A DNA stretch of 64,000 nt from Methanosarcina acetivorans C2A (GTDB lineage Archaea; Halobacteriota; Methanosarcinia; Methanosarcinales; Methanosarcinaceae): contig NC_003552.1 of the NCBI RefSeq assembly GCF_000007345.1, positions 124,001 to 188,000 on the forward strand, in the 5' to 3' direction. Of the stretch, positions 1 through 8,512 are shown piece by piece. The first letter of the stretch is position 1. Each line of letters opens with the position of its first letter. Made by a program: the position numbers and the translations under genes. Below the pieces are notes generated by a model that saw only the letters and a program-made list of their open reading frames with translations, did no database searches and was not told where the DNA came from.

Positions 1-302
1 ACAAGGTGGTCAGCCCGGAATGCCTCTTTACAGTTCATGCACTCACACAGAGGGTCAGAAAAGCCTCCTACGTGCCCGGATGCGATAAAGACCTCTTCAA
101 TTCCTATGGTCGGGCACTCGATTTCCATATGCCCTTCCTGGATAACGTAAAACTCTCTCCAGACCTGTTCGATCCGCCTCTTCAGCGTGCTCCCGAGCGG
201 CCCGTAATCATAAAATCCGCGGCTTCCGCCATACAGCTCAAAGGAGTTCCATAAAAAGCCGCGGCGTTTTGCCAGCTCGAATACTTTTTCGTATTTATCC
301 AT
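1..302 (-). CDS. glyS: Glycyl-tRNA synthetase, N-terminal part (runs off the window)
   Basis: The first 100 codons of a class II glycyl-tRNA synthetase of the archaeal/eukaryotic dimeric type, which charges tRNA-Gly with glycine in the cytoplasm. The ATG is at 302-300 on the minus strand, and the protein reads [16 protein letters not shown], then a [13 protein letters not shown] block typical of this family (family members carry a G-x-x-DYGPLG motif in the first catalytic segment), then [14 protein letters not shown] and a CECMNC pair that looks like the start of the insert. The gene continues beyond base 1, so the catalytic core and anticodon-binding domain are not visible. The plus-strand frame over the same bases is a shadow. 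Confidence 0.9.
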   Translation of the reverse strand, partial: MDKYEKVFELAKRRGFLWNSFELYGGSRGFYDYGPLGSTLKRRIEQVWREFYVIQEGHMEIECPTIGIEEVFIASGHVGGFSDPLCECMNCKEAFRADHL

Positions 303-579
303 TTTATAAATCCTCGTAAAATTGATCGGGGGATATAGGGTAATTGTGAATTTTTGACTTGTCCGAAATACTATGGATAAAGGGAATCATTATATTAAAT
401 TTGCACTGCTCTGAGACGGCGGGTTGAAGAAGGTGAGAAGAAGATTATGGATTCGATTTTGCTCTAAATAATAGTTTCTTTATACAAACCTAAACCTCTG
501 TGTCCTAATTTTTACATAAATTCCTTATATCAAAAAACCAATATATGCCCATAAAAATAGGGATTATGAGGTAGATTGC
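303..579. other. Spacer between glyS and the accessory patch
   Basis: AT-rich divergent spacer of 277 bases with no convincing ORF. It must hold the glyS promoter (minus) and the promoter for the plus-strand gene at 580; the tract around 525-550 (ttatatca, aatatatg) is TATA-like for the latter. Confidence 0.4.
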
Positions 580-1614
580 GTGGTCAAGTCTTTCGAGGCG
601 CAGAAACTTTCATTTTCAATCGATGGAGAAGAAAAAATACCTGCAATCGAAATGGTTGGGACTATACAACACATACAAAATATTATTTTTCACTTGGGTG
701 ACTATTTTTATGGCAATCCAAGTCGTCCGAAAGGGGACTTTCCGCAGGTTATCAAAGATTCATGTACCCTTTTTGTAACAAATATAGAAATGGGTAGCGT
801 TCATGCTGAAATGCAAATAGGTGACGCTCAAGTTGGTATAACAGATTTGGGAACATTGGGTGAGAGAGCGATTTGTGCAACAAACGAGTTAATTGAAACT
901 CTTTCTCACGCAGATGTTTCAAAAGAAGAACTGGGCGAAATAATTAAAGATCCTCACAGGTTAAACAAAGTATTAAAAGAATTCTACTTAATGTGGCCTG
1001 ATCCGCAATCGAAAAGAAGTCTAACTTTTGGTTTCTCAGGAAAAGTTGAAGAAAATTTAAATCCAGAACAAAAAGAGGTAATACGATCCATCTTACGTAA
1101 ACCCGTTGAAGAATACGAAAAAGAGGTTTTTGGAAGAGTTTATGAGCTACGGGTCGACAAAAACAGAAGGATTCAAATCGACACTCCGGAAGGAGCAATA
1201 GATTGTAATTTCACTGCGGATATCGAAGAAGATATCAAAGATATTATTGGAAATATTGTTACCATACGTGGTGTAATGAAGCCTTCAAAAGGCAAATTCG
1301 TTTTGAGTATTGACAGCGAAGTTTCGATTGAAAGAAATTCACGATACTATCTTGCCTCAATTAAAAGAGATGAGATTGAAGTGAAATTGAAAGAAGAAGT
1401 TCCAATTGATATTGAATTTGAGGATGATTATTATATAGCTTCAAATGATGATTTAGGGCTTCTTGCTGTTCAACCAAAAATGAAGCTTTTGATCGAGGAA
1501 CTCAAAGGACAGCTTAACGTTTTATGGCAAGAATATGTGCTTGCCGATGAAGAGGAGTTGGCACCCAGTGGCAAAGATCTGAGGGAAATGTTAATTTCAA
1601 TTGTGGGTGCTTAA
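580..1614 (+). CDS. Hypothetical protein, possible partner or antitoxin of the adjacent HicA-like gene
   Basis: A 344-residue protein from a GTG start; TGAGG sits about 10 bases upstream. I do not recognise the family. The sequence is acidic and soluble, with no membrane segment. Residues about 200-255 (GRVYELRVDKNRRIQID through IVTIRGVMKPSKGKFVL) alternate beta-prone stretches in a way that suggests an OB-like or small beta-barrel domain; this is inference from pattern only. The stop codon lies one base before the ATG of the next gene, so the two are almost certainly cotranscribed and coupled. The base composition is more AT-rich than the chromosomal core genes around 5.8-20 kb, which fits acquired defence or addiction cargo. 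The minus-strand ORF across it is a shadow. Confidence 0.7.
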   Translation: MVKSFEAQKLSFSIDGEEKIPAIEMVGTIQHIQNIIFHLGDYFYGNPSRPKGDFPQVIKDSCTLFVTNIEMGSVHAEMQIGDAQVGITDLGTLGERAICATNELIETLSHADVSKEELGEIIKDPHRLNKVLKEFYLMWPDPQSKRSLTFGFSGKVEENLNPEQKEVIRSILRKPVEEYEKEVFGRVYELRVDKNRRIQIDTPEGAIDCNFTADIEEDIKDIIGNIVTIRGVMKPSKGKFVLSIDSEVSIERNSRYYLASIKRDEIEVKLKEEVPIDIEFEDDYYIASNDDLGLLAVQPKMKLLIEELKGQLNVLWQEYVLADEEELAPSGKDLREMLISIVGA

Positions 1615-1615
1615 A

Positions 1616-1894
1616 ATGTCTAAATATAAAGTAAAAGACATCGAGTCTTCTTTATCTAAAAAGGGATTTCAGCTTCAAAATTCTCATCATAAATTGTATA
1701 CATACTATGTTAGTGGAACCAAAACAAGAATTCATACTTTTATAAGCCATGGAAAAGATGAATATGGTGACAAGCTGTTAGGCAAAATGAGAAATCAACT
1801 TAAGTTATCACATCAACAATTTGATGATCTGATTCGATGTCCTTTATCTAAAGAGGAATTAAATGAAATTTATTCTAAAAACAAATATATTTAA
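1616..1894 (+). CDS. HicA/YcfA-like mRNA-interferase toxin family protein
   Basis: A 92-residue basic protein. The ATG at 1616 is preferred over the upstream GTG frame because it follows the previous stop by one base. It has the HicA layout: a short helix (VKDIESSLSKKGFQL), then NSHHKLYTYYV with the conserved histidine that serves as the catalytic residue in HicA double-stranded-RNA-binding-fold toxins, then a strand with SHGKDEYGDK. The C-terminal extension (KLSHQQFDDLIRCPLSKEEL) makes it longer than classical HicA (about 60-80 residues). The usual HicB antitoxin is absent downstream; the upstream 344-residue protein takes the partner position instead. Function as a toxin is inference from family resemblance. 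Confidence 0.65.
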   Translation: MSKYKVKDIESSLSKKGFQLQNSHHKLYTYYVSGTKTRIHTFISHGKDEYGDKLLGKMRNQLKLSHQQFDDLIRCPLSKEELNEIYSKNKYI

Positions 1895-1995
1895 TTCTCT
1901 TTCAATCCCTCTGTCTCTTCCTCAATATGCTTTTTTTAATTTTTCAAAGTTGTTAACAGTAAATTCATGTATTTAAATCCATAGATGAATAATAG

Positions 1996-2307
1996 ATGAG
2001 CCGTTCCTCTCCTATCTATCAAAAAAGCATTCAGAACCTGAAATCCCTTATTTTTGAAACTTTAAATGAAGAAAATGTCACTGTCATACTCTTCGGTTCT
2101 AGGGCTAGAGGAGATTTTAGTCGGGTTTCAGATATAGACATTGGGATTCTTCCAGGTAAAAACTTTGATCGGAAAAAATTGATTTTTTTAAAAGAAAAGA
2201 CTGAGGACCTTAATATTCCCTACACAGTTGATGTTGTGGATCTTTCCAGGGTTTCGGAGGTTTTTAGAAACAAAGCTCTAAGAGAAGGGGTCGTATGGAA
2301 AGAATGA
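1996..2307 (+). CDS. MNT-type nucleotidyltransferase (MntA-like), orphan copy 1
   Basis: A 103-residue minimal nucleotidyltransferase. The polymerase-beta-type motif GSRARGDFSRVSDIDIGI is at residues about 34-51 (GSxxRG, then D-x-D metal ligands), and a third acidic position follows in the VDVVDL strand. Family members act as antitoxins by adenylylating a HEPN toxin. No intact HEPN gene follows: after the stop there is only a frame of a dozen codons beginning ATGGAAAGA, ending in TAG. It is therefore an orphan or the surviving half of a decayed pair. Confidence 0.8.
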   Translation: MSRSSPIYQKSIQNLKSLIFETLNEENVTVILFGSRARGDFSRVSDIDIGILPGKNFDRKKLIFLKEKTEDLNIPYTVDVVDLSRVSEVFRNKALREGVVWKE

Positions 2308-2419
2308 TGTTCTCAGGCGCGTTGTCAAAAGAGTAGAGCTGGATTTTCCGGGGAGCCCCGAAGAAAAATAAAAATAAAGTTATAAAACCCGGTTAGGATT
2401 TGCTTTTTTCTTCTTAAAA

Positions 2420-2599
2420 ATGGGACGAGTTCTCTTTTCTCTTGCTTTTTCAGGGGTTTTGCGGTCTGACCACGCTGAGGCGCGGGGAAAAGACAGGTTT
2501 GAGACAGCTATTAATGATGGCCTGTTTTTCAATTCTTCTGATTTTTACAGCCTGTCGCTGCTTCAAGACAAATATTTAAAGATTGAAGCCGAGTACTAA
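2420..2599 (+). CDS. Possible small ORF (59 residues) ahead of the MntA-HepT pair
   Basis: An open frame from ATG at 2420 to TAA at 2597-2599, ending three bases before the next start at 2603. A TATA-like tract (ttataaaa, about 2381-2388) lies about 33 bases upstream, which would give a leaderless or very short-leader message. The C-terminal half (GKDRFETAINDGLFF, LLQDKYLKIEAEY) is polar and charged; the first 15 residues are hydrophobic. I recognise no family. It may be a real small gene or the tail of a decayed one. Confidence 0.3.
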   Translation: MGRVLFSLAFSGVLRSDHAEARGKDRFETAINDGLFFNSSDFYSLSLLQDKYLKIEAEY

Positions 2600-2602
2600 T
2601 AT

Positions 2603-2923
2603 ATGGTAGAAAACAGTCCTGTTGCTCCTTCCAGAGATACTATCCAGTTCATGGCTATTTTACGTCAAAATCTGCCGGAGATTTCCAGGAAATATAAAGT
2701 TAGTTATCTCGGGATTTTTGGCTCTTATGTGAGGGGAGAACAGGGGCCTGAAAGTGACCTTGACATTCTGGTTGAGTTTGAGGAAGCTCCAGGTTTTTTT
2801 GAGTACATTCAGCTTGAAGATTATCTGAGTGAGATTCTGGGCGTGAAAGTTGATCTGGTAATGAAATCTGCCCTGAAACCTGCTATTGGGAAACATATCC
2901 TTGAGGAAGTCGTGGCAGTATGA
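2603..2923 (+). CDS. mntA: MntA-type nucleotidyltransferase antitoxin
   Basis: A 106-residue protein with the MNT motif [20 protein letters not shown] (GSxxRG ... DxD) at residues about 41-60 and the later acidic strand VDLVMK. In the HepT-MntA systems studied elsewhere, MntA uses ATP to add AMP residues to the tyrosine in the HepT active site and so neutralises it. The gene overlaps the following hepT by ATGA (2920-2923), the normal arrangement of this toxin-antitoxin family. The role is assigned from motif and operon context. Confidence 0.85.
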
Positions 2924-3279
2924 AGGAAAAAAGGGAATTCAGGGATTATTTATCCGATATTTTCGATGCCATTGAGAAAATCGAAAATTTTACTCAGGAC
3001 ATCTCTTTTGACGCATTTGTAGAAGATGAGATGAGAGTTTTTGCTGTTGTCCGGGCTCTGGAGATCATAGGGGAAGCTGCGAAAAACGTTCCATTAGAAA
3101 TAAAAGAAAATTATCCTTCAGTTCCCTGGAAAGAGATGGCAAGAACCCGTGATAAGCTTATACATTCCTATTTTGGCGTAGATCTGAACGTCGTTTGGAA
3201 AACGGTAAATAAGAATTTGCCTCCCTTGAAAGATCAGATTTCCGAGATTCTAAAAGATCTGGGAAACACTTCATCCTGA
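2920..3279 (+). CDS. hepT: HepT-type HEPN toxin (DUF86 RNase)
   Basis: A 119-residue all-helical protein of the DUF86/HepT family. The C-terminal [12 protein letters not shown] contains the R-x4-H-x-Y active-site motif of HEPN ribonucleases, including the tyrosine that MntA adenylylates in characterised pairs. The preceding [16 protein letters not shown] and [15 protein letters not shown] are typical DUF86 blocks. Translation is coupled to mntA by a 4-base overlap. All key residues are present, so this copy looks functional. The predicted activity is cleavage of cellular RNA when MntA is depleted. Confidence 0.88.
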
Positions 3280-3317
3280 TTTCTTCACAACTCACATCTC
3301 TGAAAAAAGGGTTCTTT

Positions 3318-3620
3318 TTGATCCGGGTGATATTTGTGGAAAGCCTAAATATTTTAAAATCACATGTGGAAGTGATCCATCAAAAATTCGGGGTCAAAAG
3401 GATCGGGATATTCGGGTCTTTTGCACGAGGAGAGGAAAAAGAGGATAGTGATCTCGACGTGCTCGTAGTGTTTGAGGAAGGGCAGAAAACTTTTGACAAT
3501 TATATGGATCTGAAGTTTTATCTGGAAGATCTATTTGGTCGGGAGGTTGATCTCGTTACTGAAAAAGCTCTCAGGCCACAACTGGAGGACATCATCATGA
3601 AGGAAGTTGTGTATGCCTGA
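3318..3620 (+). CDS. MNT-type nucleotidyltransferase, orphan copy 2
   Basis: A 100-residue MNT protein with IGIFGSFARGEEKEDSDLDV at residues about 28-47. It resembles the mntA product at 2603 through the whole length, including the C-terminal pattern DLVTEKALRPQL versus [12 protein letters not shown], so the two probably arose by duplication. The start could be TTG 3318 or GTG 3336. No HEPN partner follows: the frame at its 3' end (from ATG 3614) stops after about 20 codons without HEPN motifs. It sits 38 bases after hepT and may be read with it. Confidence 0.8.
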   Translation: MIRVIFVESLNILKSHVEVIHQKFGVKRIGIFGSFARGEEKEDSDLDVLVVFEEGQKTFDNYMDLKFYLEDLFGREVDLVTEKALRPQLEDIIMKEVVYA

Positions 3621-4872
3621 TAAGAGTTCTCTTTTGTCCTCAACCGGATTTGCGCTTAAGTTTCGCTTTGCATGATACATGCAGGTCAGGAATTAACATC
3701 CAGTACTGCCTTCTTTTTTCGATCCCGGGTTTATAATCTCCATCCTGATTTCGTTGCTTCTCTTCTTTTACTATTAATATTCAGCTTCCTTTTCTTAATT
3801 TTTGATCAAAAGGTTCATTGGAGGGTCTGGATATTATTTGAGTGATCATATAAAATTCTCTTATACAAGCTCAACAACTTTTAATATGACAAGCTTCTAA
3901 AGGTAGAGCCGGTGGGGTTAAGTAAGGCATTTTCAATATGGGGATGCCTCTTTGAGACTACGTTGGATAGTGTATACTATGAAGGACGTCTTTAAACAGA
4001 AGGCTCCTTTTGAGACTATGTTGGAATATATCTCACGCAGGGTATTTTCAAACAGGGAATACTCTGAGTCAACGTCTGATGGAATACATTATCAGTGGGG
4101 TTAAGACAAAATGTTAGCAAAAAGTTTACATGAAATTGTAAAAACCGTAATGAAAAAGAAAAGTTTACAACCGGAAACGATTGTGGAGATAGGGGAATGG
4201 CTCCACAGTCTGGAGTTTCTAACAATGAAGGTGATAATGTTCTCTTTAAGTGTTTATCACCTGTATGAATATACGCTTAAACATGTGCTTTAAAGCTGTA
4301 CTTTAAACTCGCACTTTAAAGCTGTACTTTAAACCTGTAATTTAAAAGTGCGGCCAATATGGGTCCGCATGTTCGCCTCCTTTAGAGTTTGAATTGAAAA
4401 AAATGATTCTACTGAAACAGAATGTTTCGGGCTAAATCTGAGGTGAACCCGTGGGATACTTCAAGTCTGGCCTCAAAATGCCTGGGGTTGAAATAATCAA
4501 CACAGGGTGGATCAAGCACCCCTCTCTAATACCCCGCCTGTTTCAAAAATCCTCAGGTGTAAAAAACTAACTGGAATCGAATAGGAATCGAATAGCCAGT
4601 TGATAGACATGAGAGGAAACATTCCCAAACCAGAGGAAGTATCAGATCAAAATCAGACCAAAATCAGATCAAAAATAAACGTTTTACTAAAAGAAAGTGT
4701 TATCACACAAAAAGAAGCGTTATCAAATCAAAAAGAACCAGGGCTTGCAAATGTTAAACAAACAGCCCTGTGCTTTATTTTTTATTCTGGTACTTTTGAC
4801 GTTGCGTTTTTTGTTTTTAATTTCACGCTTTTGTTTGGTTTTTACTTGTGTAGCGTTCAGTTTTTTCTATCT
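3621..4872. other. Gene-poor stretch with degenerate repeats
   Basis: About 1250 bases without a gene I can support. Noteworthy contents: a threefold degenerate repeat at 3931-4100; a cluster of ctttaaa-bearing short repeats at 4278-4345; the hairpin-forming pair aactgg/ccagtt near 4569-4600 with two copies of aatcgaatag in the loop; and a cagggct/agccctg stem (about 4739-4770) followed by T-rich sequence, a possible terminator. Frames at 4111-4293 (60 codons), 4600-4956 and 4697-4933 have no family signature and overlap other signals, so I do not call them genes. Confidence 0.5.
3931..4100. repeat. Three degenerate tandem copies of a 55-60 bp unit
   Basis: Copies start near 3931, 3991 and 4046. 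Shared skeleton: tttcaa/tttaaa, then ag/tgg, then a variable short stretch, then tttgagactacgttgga (copy 1), tttgagactatgttgga (copy 2), ctgagtcaacgtctgatgga (copy 3), then ata. Copies 1 and 2 are clearly related; copy 3 is more eroded. It may be an old tandem duplication or remnant of a repeated element. Confidence 0.45.
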
Positions 4873-5463
4873 TCAGATAGGCACAACTTTCCTTCCGTAT
4901 GCGTCATTAAGCACTTCTCCAAGGGCGGTGTAAAGGGACGAAAGGCCCAGGAGTAGCCCCACATAGCCGGCTACGACAAGCAGGCCTGCGTTTTCCGTGG
5001 CGTTTACAATAGCCAGGAGGATGAACAGCACGAAGAGAGTCAAGAATATGAACATTATGGCTTTGCTGCCCAGCTTCAGAGTGGCTATAAGCATTACGAA
5101 GGTATAAACTCCCCAGAAGAAAAGGTAGGTTGCAAGGGACATAGGCTCAGGGCCTTCAATCCAGCCAATTGCGGGCAAGAGTATAAGACCTGCAAGAGAG
5201 AACCAGAACAGGCCGAATGCGCAGAAAGCCGTTCCTCCGAAAACACTCCCTTTTTTCCAGGCCATTAAGCCTGCAAAGACCTGGGCAAAGCCGCCGAGGA
5301 ATATTGCCATGGACACTATCATCGAGTCCACAGGGTAAAGACCTATGTAACTAAGGCTCAGGAGGGTTGCTGAAAGGCCAAGTCCTGTAAATCCCAGAGG
5401 TGAAGGGTTTGCAGTCCTGTCCTTTACATGCACGTCTGCTACTATTTCCTGTGCTTCTACCAT
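4873..5463 (-). CDS. GPR1/FUN34/YaaH family acetate uptake transporter
   Basis: A 196-residue polytopic membrane protein with six predicted hydrophobic segments. The N-terminal NPSPLGFTGLGLSATLL matches the family signature N-P-[AS]-P-L-G-[LF]. Family members (SatP, Ady2, AceTr) move acetate and other small monocarboxylates across the cytoplasmic membrane, which fits an acetate-using methanogen. I start at ATG 5463 (GGGGAG about 8 bases upstream) rather than at 5547, because the longer form adds a low-complexity tail with no family counterpart. It is transcribed alone; the plus-strand frames over it are shadows. Confidence 0.85.
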   Translation of the reverse strand: MVEAQEIVADVHVKDRTANPSPLGFTGLGLSATLLSLSYIGLYPVDSMIVSMAIFLGGFAQVFAGLMAWKKGSVFGGTAFCAFGLFWFSLAGLILLPAIGWIEGPEPMSLATYLFFWGVYTFVMLIATLKLGSKAIMFIFLTLFVLFILLAIVNATENAGLLVVAGYVGLLLGLSSLYTALGEVLNDAYGRKVVPI

Positions 5464-5856
5464 CAATATCACTCCCCGGATTTTCTCCGGAATTTTAATG
5501 GAAGTTTTTGATTCGACGGAAATTCTTGATTCTATGGAGATTTTCAATTCTTATTTGATAATAACAAGCATCAGCACTACTAAAGATCCTGTATGGAACC
5601 CTTTGAGTCACGAATATAATGAAAAGAAAAACAATTCGGGACGATTCCCTTTCTTATTCCTTTTGTTGTTCTTTTTGTCATTTCCTTTGTACCGGAGCCT
5701 TCCGGTTTGTTCCACCCCCAAAAACATGTTACTAATAAATATATTGCTCTACATATATTATCCTTATTTTTATAATAATCTTAACATAGAACCTCCCCTT
5801 CGGTTTTTTCATTCCATACAGCCTTTTTCCATTAATTTTAAATCATCCTGAAACTT
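5464..5856. other. Divergent promoter region of the transporter and surE
   Basis: A 393-base AT-rich spacer. It contains three imperfect copies of a gat-tct/tcg-a-ggaaattt-like motif (5500-5550) and several TATA-like tracts (for example aatatattgctctacatatatta at about 5737-5760). No ORF is supported. Confidence 0.35.
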
Positions 5857-6660
5857 ATGGGAAAACTGATGGCCCCAAAAATTCTTGTTACCAATGACGA
5901 TGGTGTTTATTCCACAGGCCTGAAAGCTGCCTTTGACAGCGTTTCGGACCTCGGGGAAGTTACGATTTCGGCTCCTGCTGTCCAGCAGAGCGGGGTCGGA
6001 CGTTCGATTTCTATCTTTGAGCCCCTCCGGATTACAAAAACCGATGTAGGAGGCATACCTGCTTATGCTGTGGGCGGGACCCCAACGGATTCCGTAATTC
6101 TGGGAATTTTTACGATCCTCAAGCAGATGCCGGACCTTGTGCTCTCCGGCTTCAACATCGGAGAAAACATCAGTACGGATACGATCACCACCTCCGGGAC
6201 CATAGGAGGGGCCCTGGAAGCTGCAAGCTATGGTATTCCCGCAATTGCCGCCTCCATGCAGGTGCTTGACGAAGGTCAGAAGTTCGATGATCCCAGGGAT
6301 TACCACAGGGAACGCTTCGAAGCCGGGATCAAAATCGTAAACAAAATAGCCCGGAACGTCCTCAGGCATGGTATGCCCGAAAATGTTGACCTGTTAAATA
6401 TCAACATCCCCTACCATGCCGAAGAAGATACCCCCATAGAAATAACACGTCTTGCAAGGAAGGTCTTCAAAACTGACGTGGAAGAACGGCGGGACCCGAG
6501 AGGCAGGTCATACTACTGGATTGCAGGAGACCTGATCCGGGAAGAAGAAGAAGGCACCGATGTGCATGCTGTCATGCAGAAAGGGTATGTTTCCATAACG
6601 CCCATTTCCCTGGACTCAACGGCAAGAATTGAGTTTTCGGAGATAGAAAAATATCTCTGA
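5857..6660 (+). CDS. surE: 5'/3'-nucleotidase SurE
   Basis: A 267-residue member of the SurE family, metal-dependent phosphatases that remove phosphate from nucleoside 5'- and 3'-monophosphates. The family's N-terminal acidic metal site is visible as ILVTNDDGVYSTGL (NDDG), followed by SGVGRSIS, the conserved YAVGGTPTDSV and SGFNIGENI. The alternative start at ATG 5869 (MAPKILVT) would also give a normal family length; neither has a strong ribosome-binding site. It appears to be monocistronic, and its stop is followed within six bases by a 13-bp tandem repeat. Confidence 0.9.
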   Translation: MGKLMAPKILVTNDDGVYSTGLKAAFDSVSDLGEVTISAPAVQQSGVGRSISIFEPLRITKTDVGGIPAYAVGGTPTDSVILGIFTILKQMPDLVLSGFNIGENISTDTITTSGTIGGALEAASYGIPAIAASMQVLDEGQKFDDPRDYHRERFEAGIKIVNKIARNVLRHGMPENVDLLNINIPYHAEEDTPIEITRLARKVFKTDVEERRDPRGRSYYWIAGDLIREEEEGTDVHAVMQKGYVSITPISLDSTARIEFSEIEKYL

Positions 6661-6665
6661 AAATA

Positions 6666-6808
6666 GTGATCCAGAACAATGATCTAAAACAGTGATCTAG
6701 GATAATGATCCAGAACGATGATCTAAAACAGTGATCTAGAATAATGATCCAGAACAATGATCTAGAATAATGATCCAGAACAGTGATCCAGAACAGTGAT
6801 CTAATTTC
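6666..6808. repeat. 13-bp tandem repeat immediately after surE
   Basis: Eleven consecutive 13-base units of the form RTGATCYAGAAYA (for example gtgatccagaaca, atgatctaaaaca). The array begins six bases after the surE stop codon. It is one of several gene-end arrays in the window. Confidence 0.85.
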
Positions 6809-6924
6809 GGCTATAAGCCTGTTTAGATAAATTTACATGAAAAAAGAGAATAGAGTCCTTTGCCGGATAAAGACCGCTTTTTTATTCCGGAAAAAGTTTT
6901 CTGTTTTTTATTTGCACTTTTTTC

Positions 6925-7086
6925 TTAGTTTGATTCTTCCTGTTCTACATGGATGGAGATTTCCTTCCAGTCGTTGTTGATTGTGTGAAGAGTCTCTACC
7001 ATTGCCTTAATGACGTTTCCTACGATTTTCTGGACAAATTCGTTCATTGGGATTTTTCTACCGTCTACCATAAGTTCGATTTTCAT
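6925..7086 (-). CDS. Small conserved-looking protein (53 residues)
   Basis: ATG at 7086 with a strong GGGAGGAG ribosome-binding site about 7 bases upstream, TAA at 6927-6925. The product starts MKIELMVDGRKIPMNEFVQ and continues with KIVGNVIKAMVETLHTI and EISIHVEQEESN: a beta-strand, amphipathic helix, strand pattern with no membrane segment. It lies 112 bases downstream of moaA on the same strand and may share its transcript. I do not recognise a family; the strong Shine-Dalgarno and codon-like composition make it credible. Both plus-strand frames here are shadows. Confidence 0.65.
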   Translation of the reverse strand: MKIELMVDGRKIPMNEFVQKIVGNVIKAMVETLHTINNDWKEISIHVEQEESN

Positions 7087-7198
7087 TTTTTTCTCCTCCC
7101 TATTGCGTTTTTTCTTTTTCTTTTCCTTTTTCTTCTTTTTTCTTGCGTTTTATTTTGTGTTCTTCTTCACTATTTTAATTATTTTCCGGGTTATTGTT

Positions 7199-8203
7199 TT
7201 ATTCTTGCCACTTCTCCAATTTTGTGACTCCTGTAGCCGGAATATAGTAAGGTTTTCGCCGGCTTACTGCAAGTCTGAGCAGTTTTTCGATCTCTTTGGG
7301 GCTTTTTGCTTCCCTTACATCAACAAGATTATCGTGTACAAGCAAGCAGGGCTTAAACTTTCCGTCGGCGGTGACCCTGAGCCTGCTGCAGTGGGCGCAG
7401 AACTCCGAGTTGTCCATTGGTCGCACAAATTCCACTTCAACCCCGTCGATTATGTACTTTTTCCGGTGGTGAAGGTGCCTGACTCTTACCTCGCTTGCTC
7501 GTTCCTCAAGGATTTTTTCGAGGGCTTTTGAGTCAATCATGTACTTTGAAAGTTGCGGGTCAATGTTCATAAGCTCGATCAGCTGCAGGATAACTTTTCC
7601 TCCGTAAGGGCGGATAAATTCCATCATCGCATCGATCTCGTTGTCGTTAACGCCCTTCAGGAGCACCATATTCAGCTTTACGGGGGTCAGCCCGGCCTCA
7701 ACTGCACTGTCTATTCCTTTAATCACTTTCTCAAGAGTGCCTGGCGGAGCTCCGGTAATCTTTCCATACTTTTCAGGGTTAAGGGAGTCAAGGCTTACAT
7801 TTACCCTGTCCAGGCCCGCAGCTTTGAGGGTTTTTGCACGCTTTTCAAGCAGGATGCCGTTTGTAGTTGCCGAGACCTCTTTCAGAGGAGGGAGACAGGC
7901 AAGGATTTCCTCAAAGTCTTTCCGAAAAAGCGGTTCTCCTCCCGAGAACTTCACTTTACGGACCCCAAATTTTGCTGCTTCCCGGACAATTCCGCAGATC
8001 AATTCCGGGCTCATTTCGTGTCCGAGCGAGCCGCAGGAACAGCAGTCTGCTCCTTCATTGTGGCAGTACATGCAGGAAAGGTTACACCTGTCAGTAATGG
8101 ATATCCGAAGCCCGGTTACTTTGCGCCCGTAAGGGTCGACCAGGATTTTTTCTTCTTTTTCTTCCGGATACAGGGAAGTTTTTCCTGAGTTGTTGTTTTT
8201 CAT
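7199..8203 (-). CDS. moaA: GTP 3',8-cyclase MoaA (molybdenum/tungsten cofactor synthesis)
   Basis: A 334-residue radical-SAM enzyme that rearranges GTP in the first step of molybdopterin synthesis. The N-terminal [4Fe-4S] cluster motif is C40-x3-C44-x2-C47 (DRCNLSCMYCHNEG). The KFSGGEPL and SATTNG blocks follow, then the C-terminal second cluster cysteines C269-x2-C272 and C286 (FCAHCSRLRVTADGKFKPCL), which separate MoaA from other radical-SAM proteins. An ATG with GAGGA upstream gives the normal family length. In methanogens the cofactor serves formylmethanofuran dehydrogenase. No other moa gene is adjacent. The three plus-strand frames over it are shadows. Confidence 0.93.
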   Translation of the reverse strand: MKNNNSGKTSLYPEEKEEKILVDPYGRKVTGLRISITDRCNLSCMYCHNEGADCCSCGSLGHEMSPELICGIVREAAKFGVRKVKFSGGEPLFRKDFEEILACLPPLKEVSATTNGILLEKRAKTLKAAGLDRVNVSLDSLNPEKYGKITGAPPGTLEKVIKGIDSAVEAGLTPVKLNMVLLKGVNDNEIDAMMEFIRPYGGKVILQLIELMNIDPQLSKYMIDSKALEKILEERASEVRVRHLHHRKKYIIDGVEVEFVRPMDNSEFCAHCSRLRVTADGKFKPCLLVHDNLVDVREAKSPKEIEKLLRLAVSRRKPYYIPATGVTKLEKWQE

Positions 8204-8483
8204 ATTTCCTCGGCGTATTTATATTATCGAGGTAATAATATTTTTCGGTAGAATTCCAATCAGGTATTCTGATCTGACCACCTAAAATTCTCAAAAGTAT
8301 CATGGCTAAAAAGAATATCTGCTAGCGATATGTTTCAACCAATATAATACATAATTACAGCTAATATAAATTGGTAGCGCATATTATTTCAGGAACTGGC
8401 AGAAGAAAAATACTAAAGTTTGATTCTTTTCTTCGAATTCCTCTCAGATAAATAGTTGCTGTGCTCCTTTACAGCCGAATTGA

Positions 8484-8491
8484 TATATATT
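8484..8491 (+). promoter_or_regulatory. TATA box of the cbiA-like gene, implying a leaderless transcript
   Basis: The tract tatatatt at 8484-8491 ends about 22 bases before the ATG at 8513. Archaeal transcription starts roughly 22-27 bases after the TATA box, which puts the start at or next to the ATG. No Shine-Dalgarno is seen, consistent with leaderless translation. Confidence 0.5.
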
Positions 8492-8512
8492 AATCTGTCC
8501 AATAAGTACCAA

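Noticed and set aside
4600-4956. 118-codon plus ORF with a hydrophobic segment
   Set aside because: It overlaps the 3' end of the acetate-type transporter on the other strand, and low-complexity A/T-rich codons explain it.
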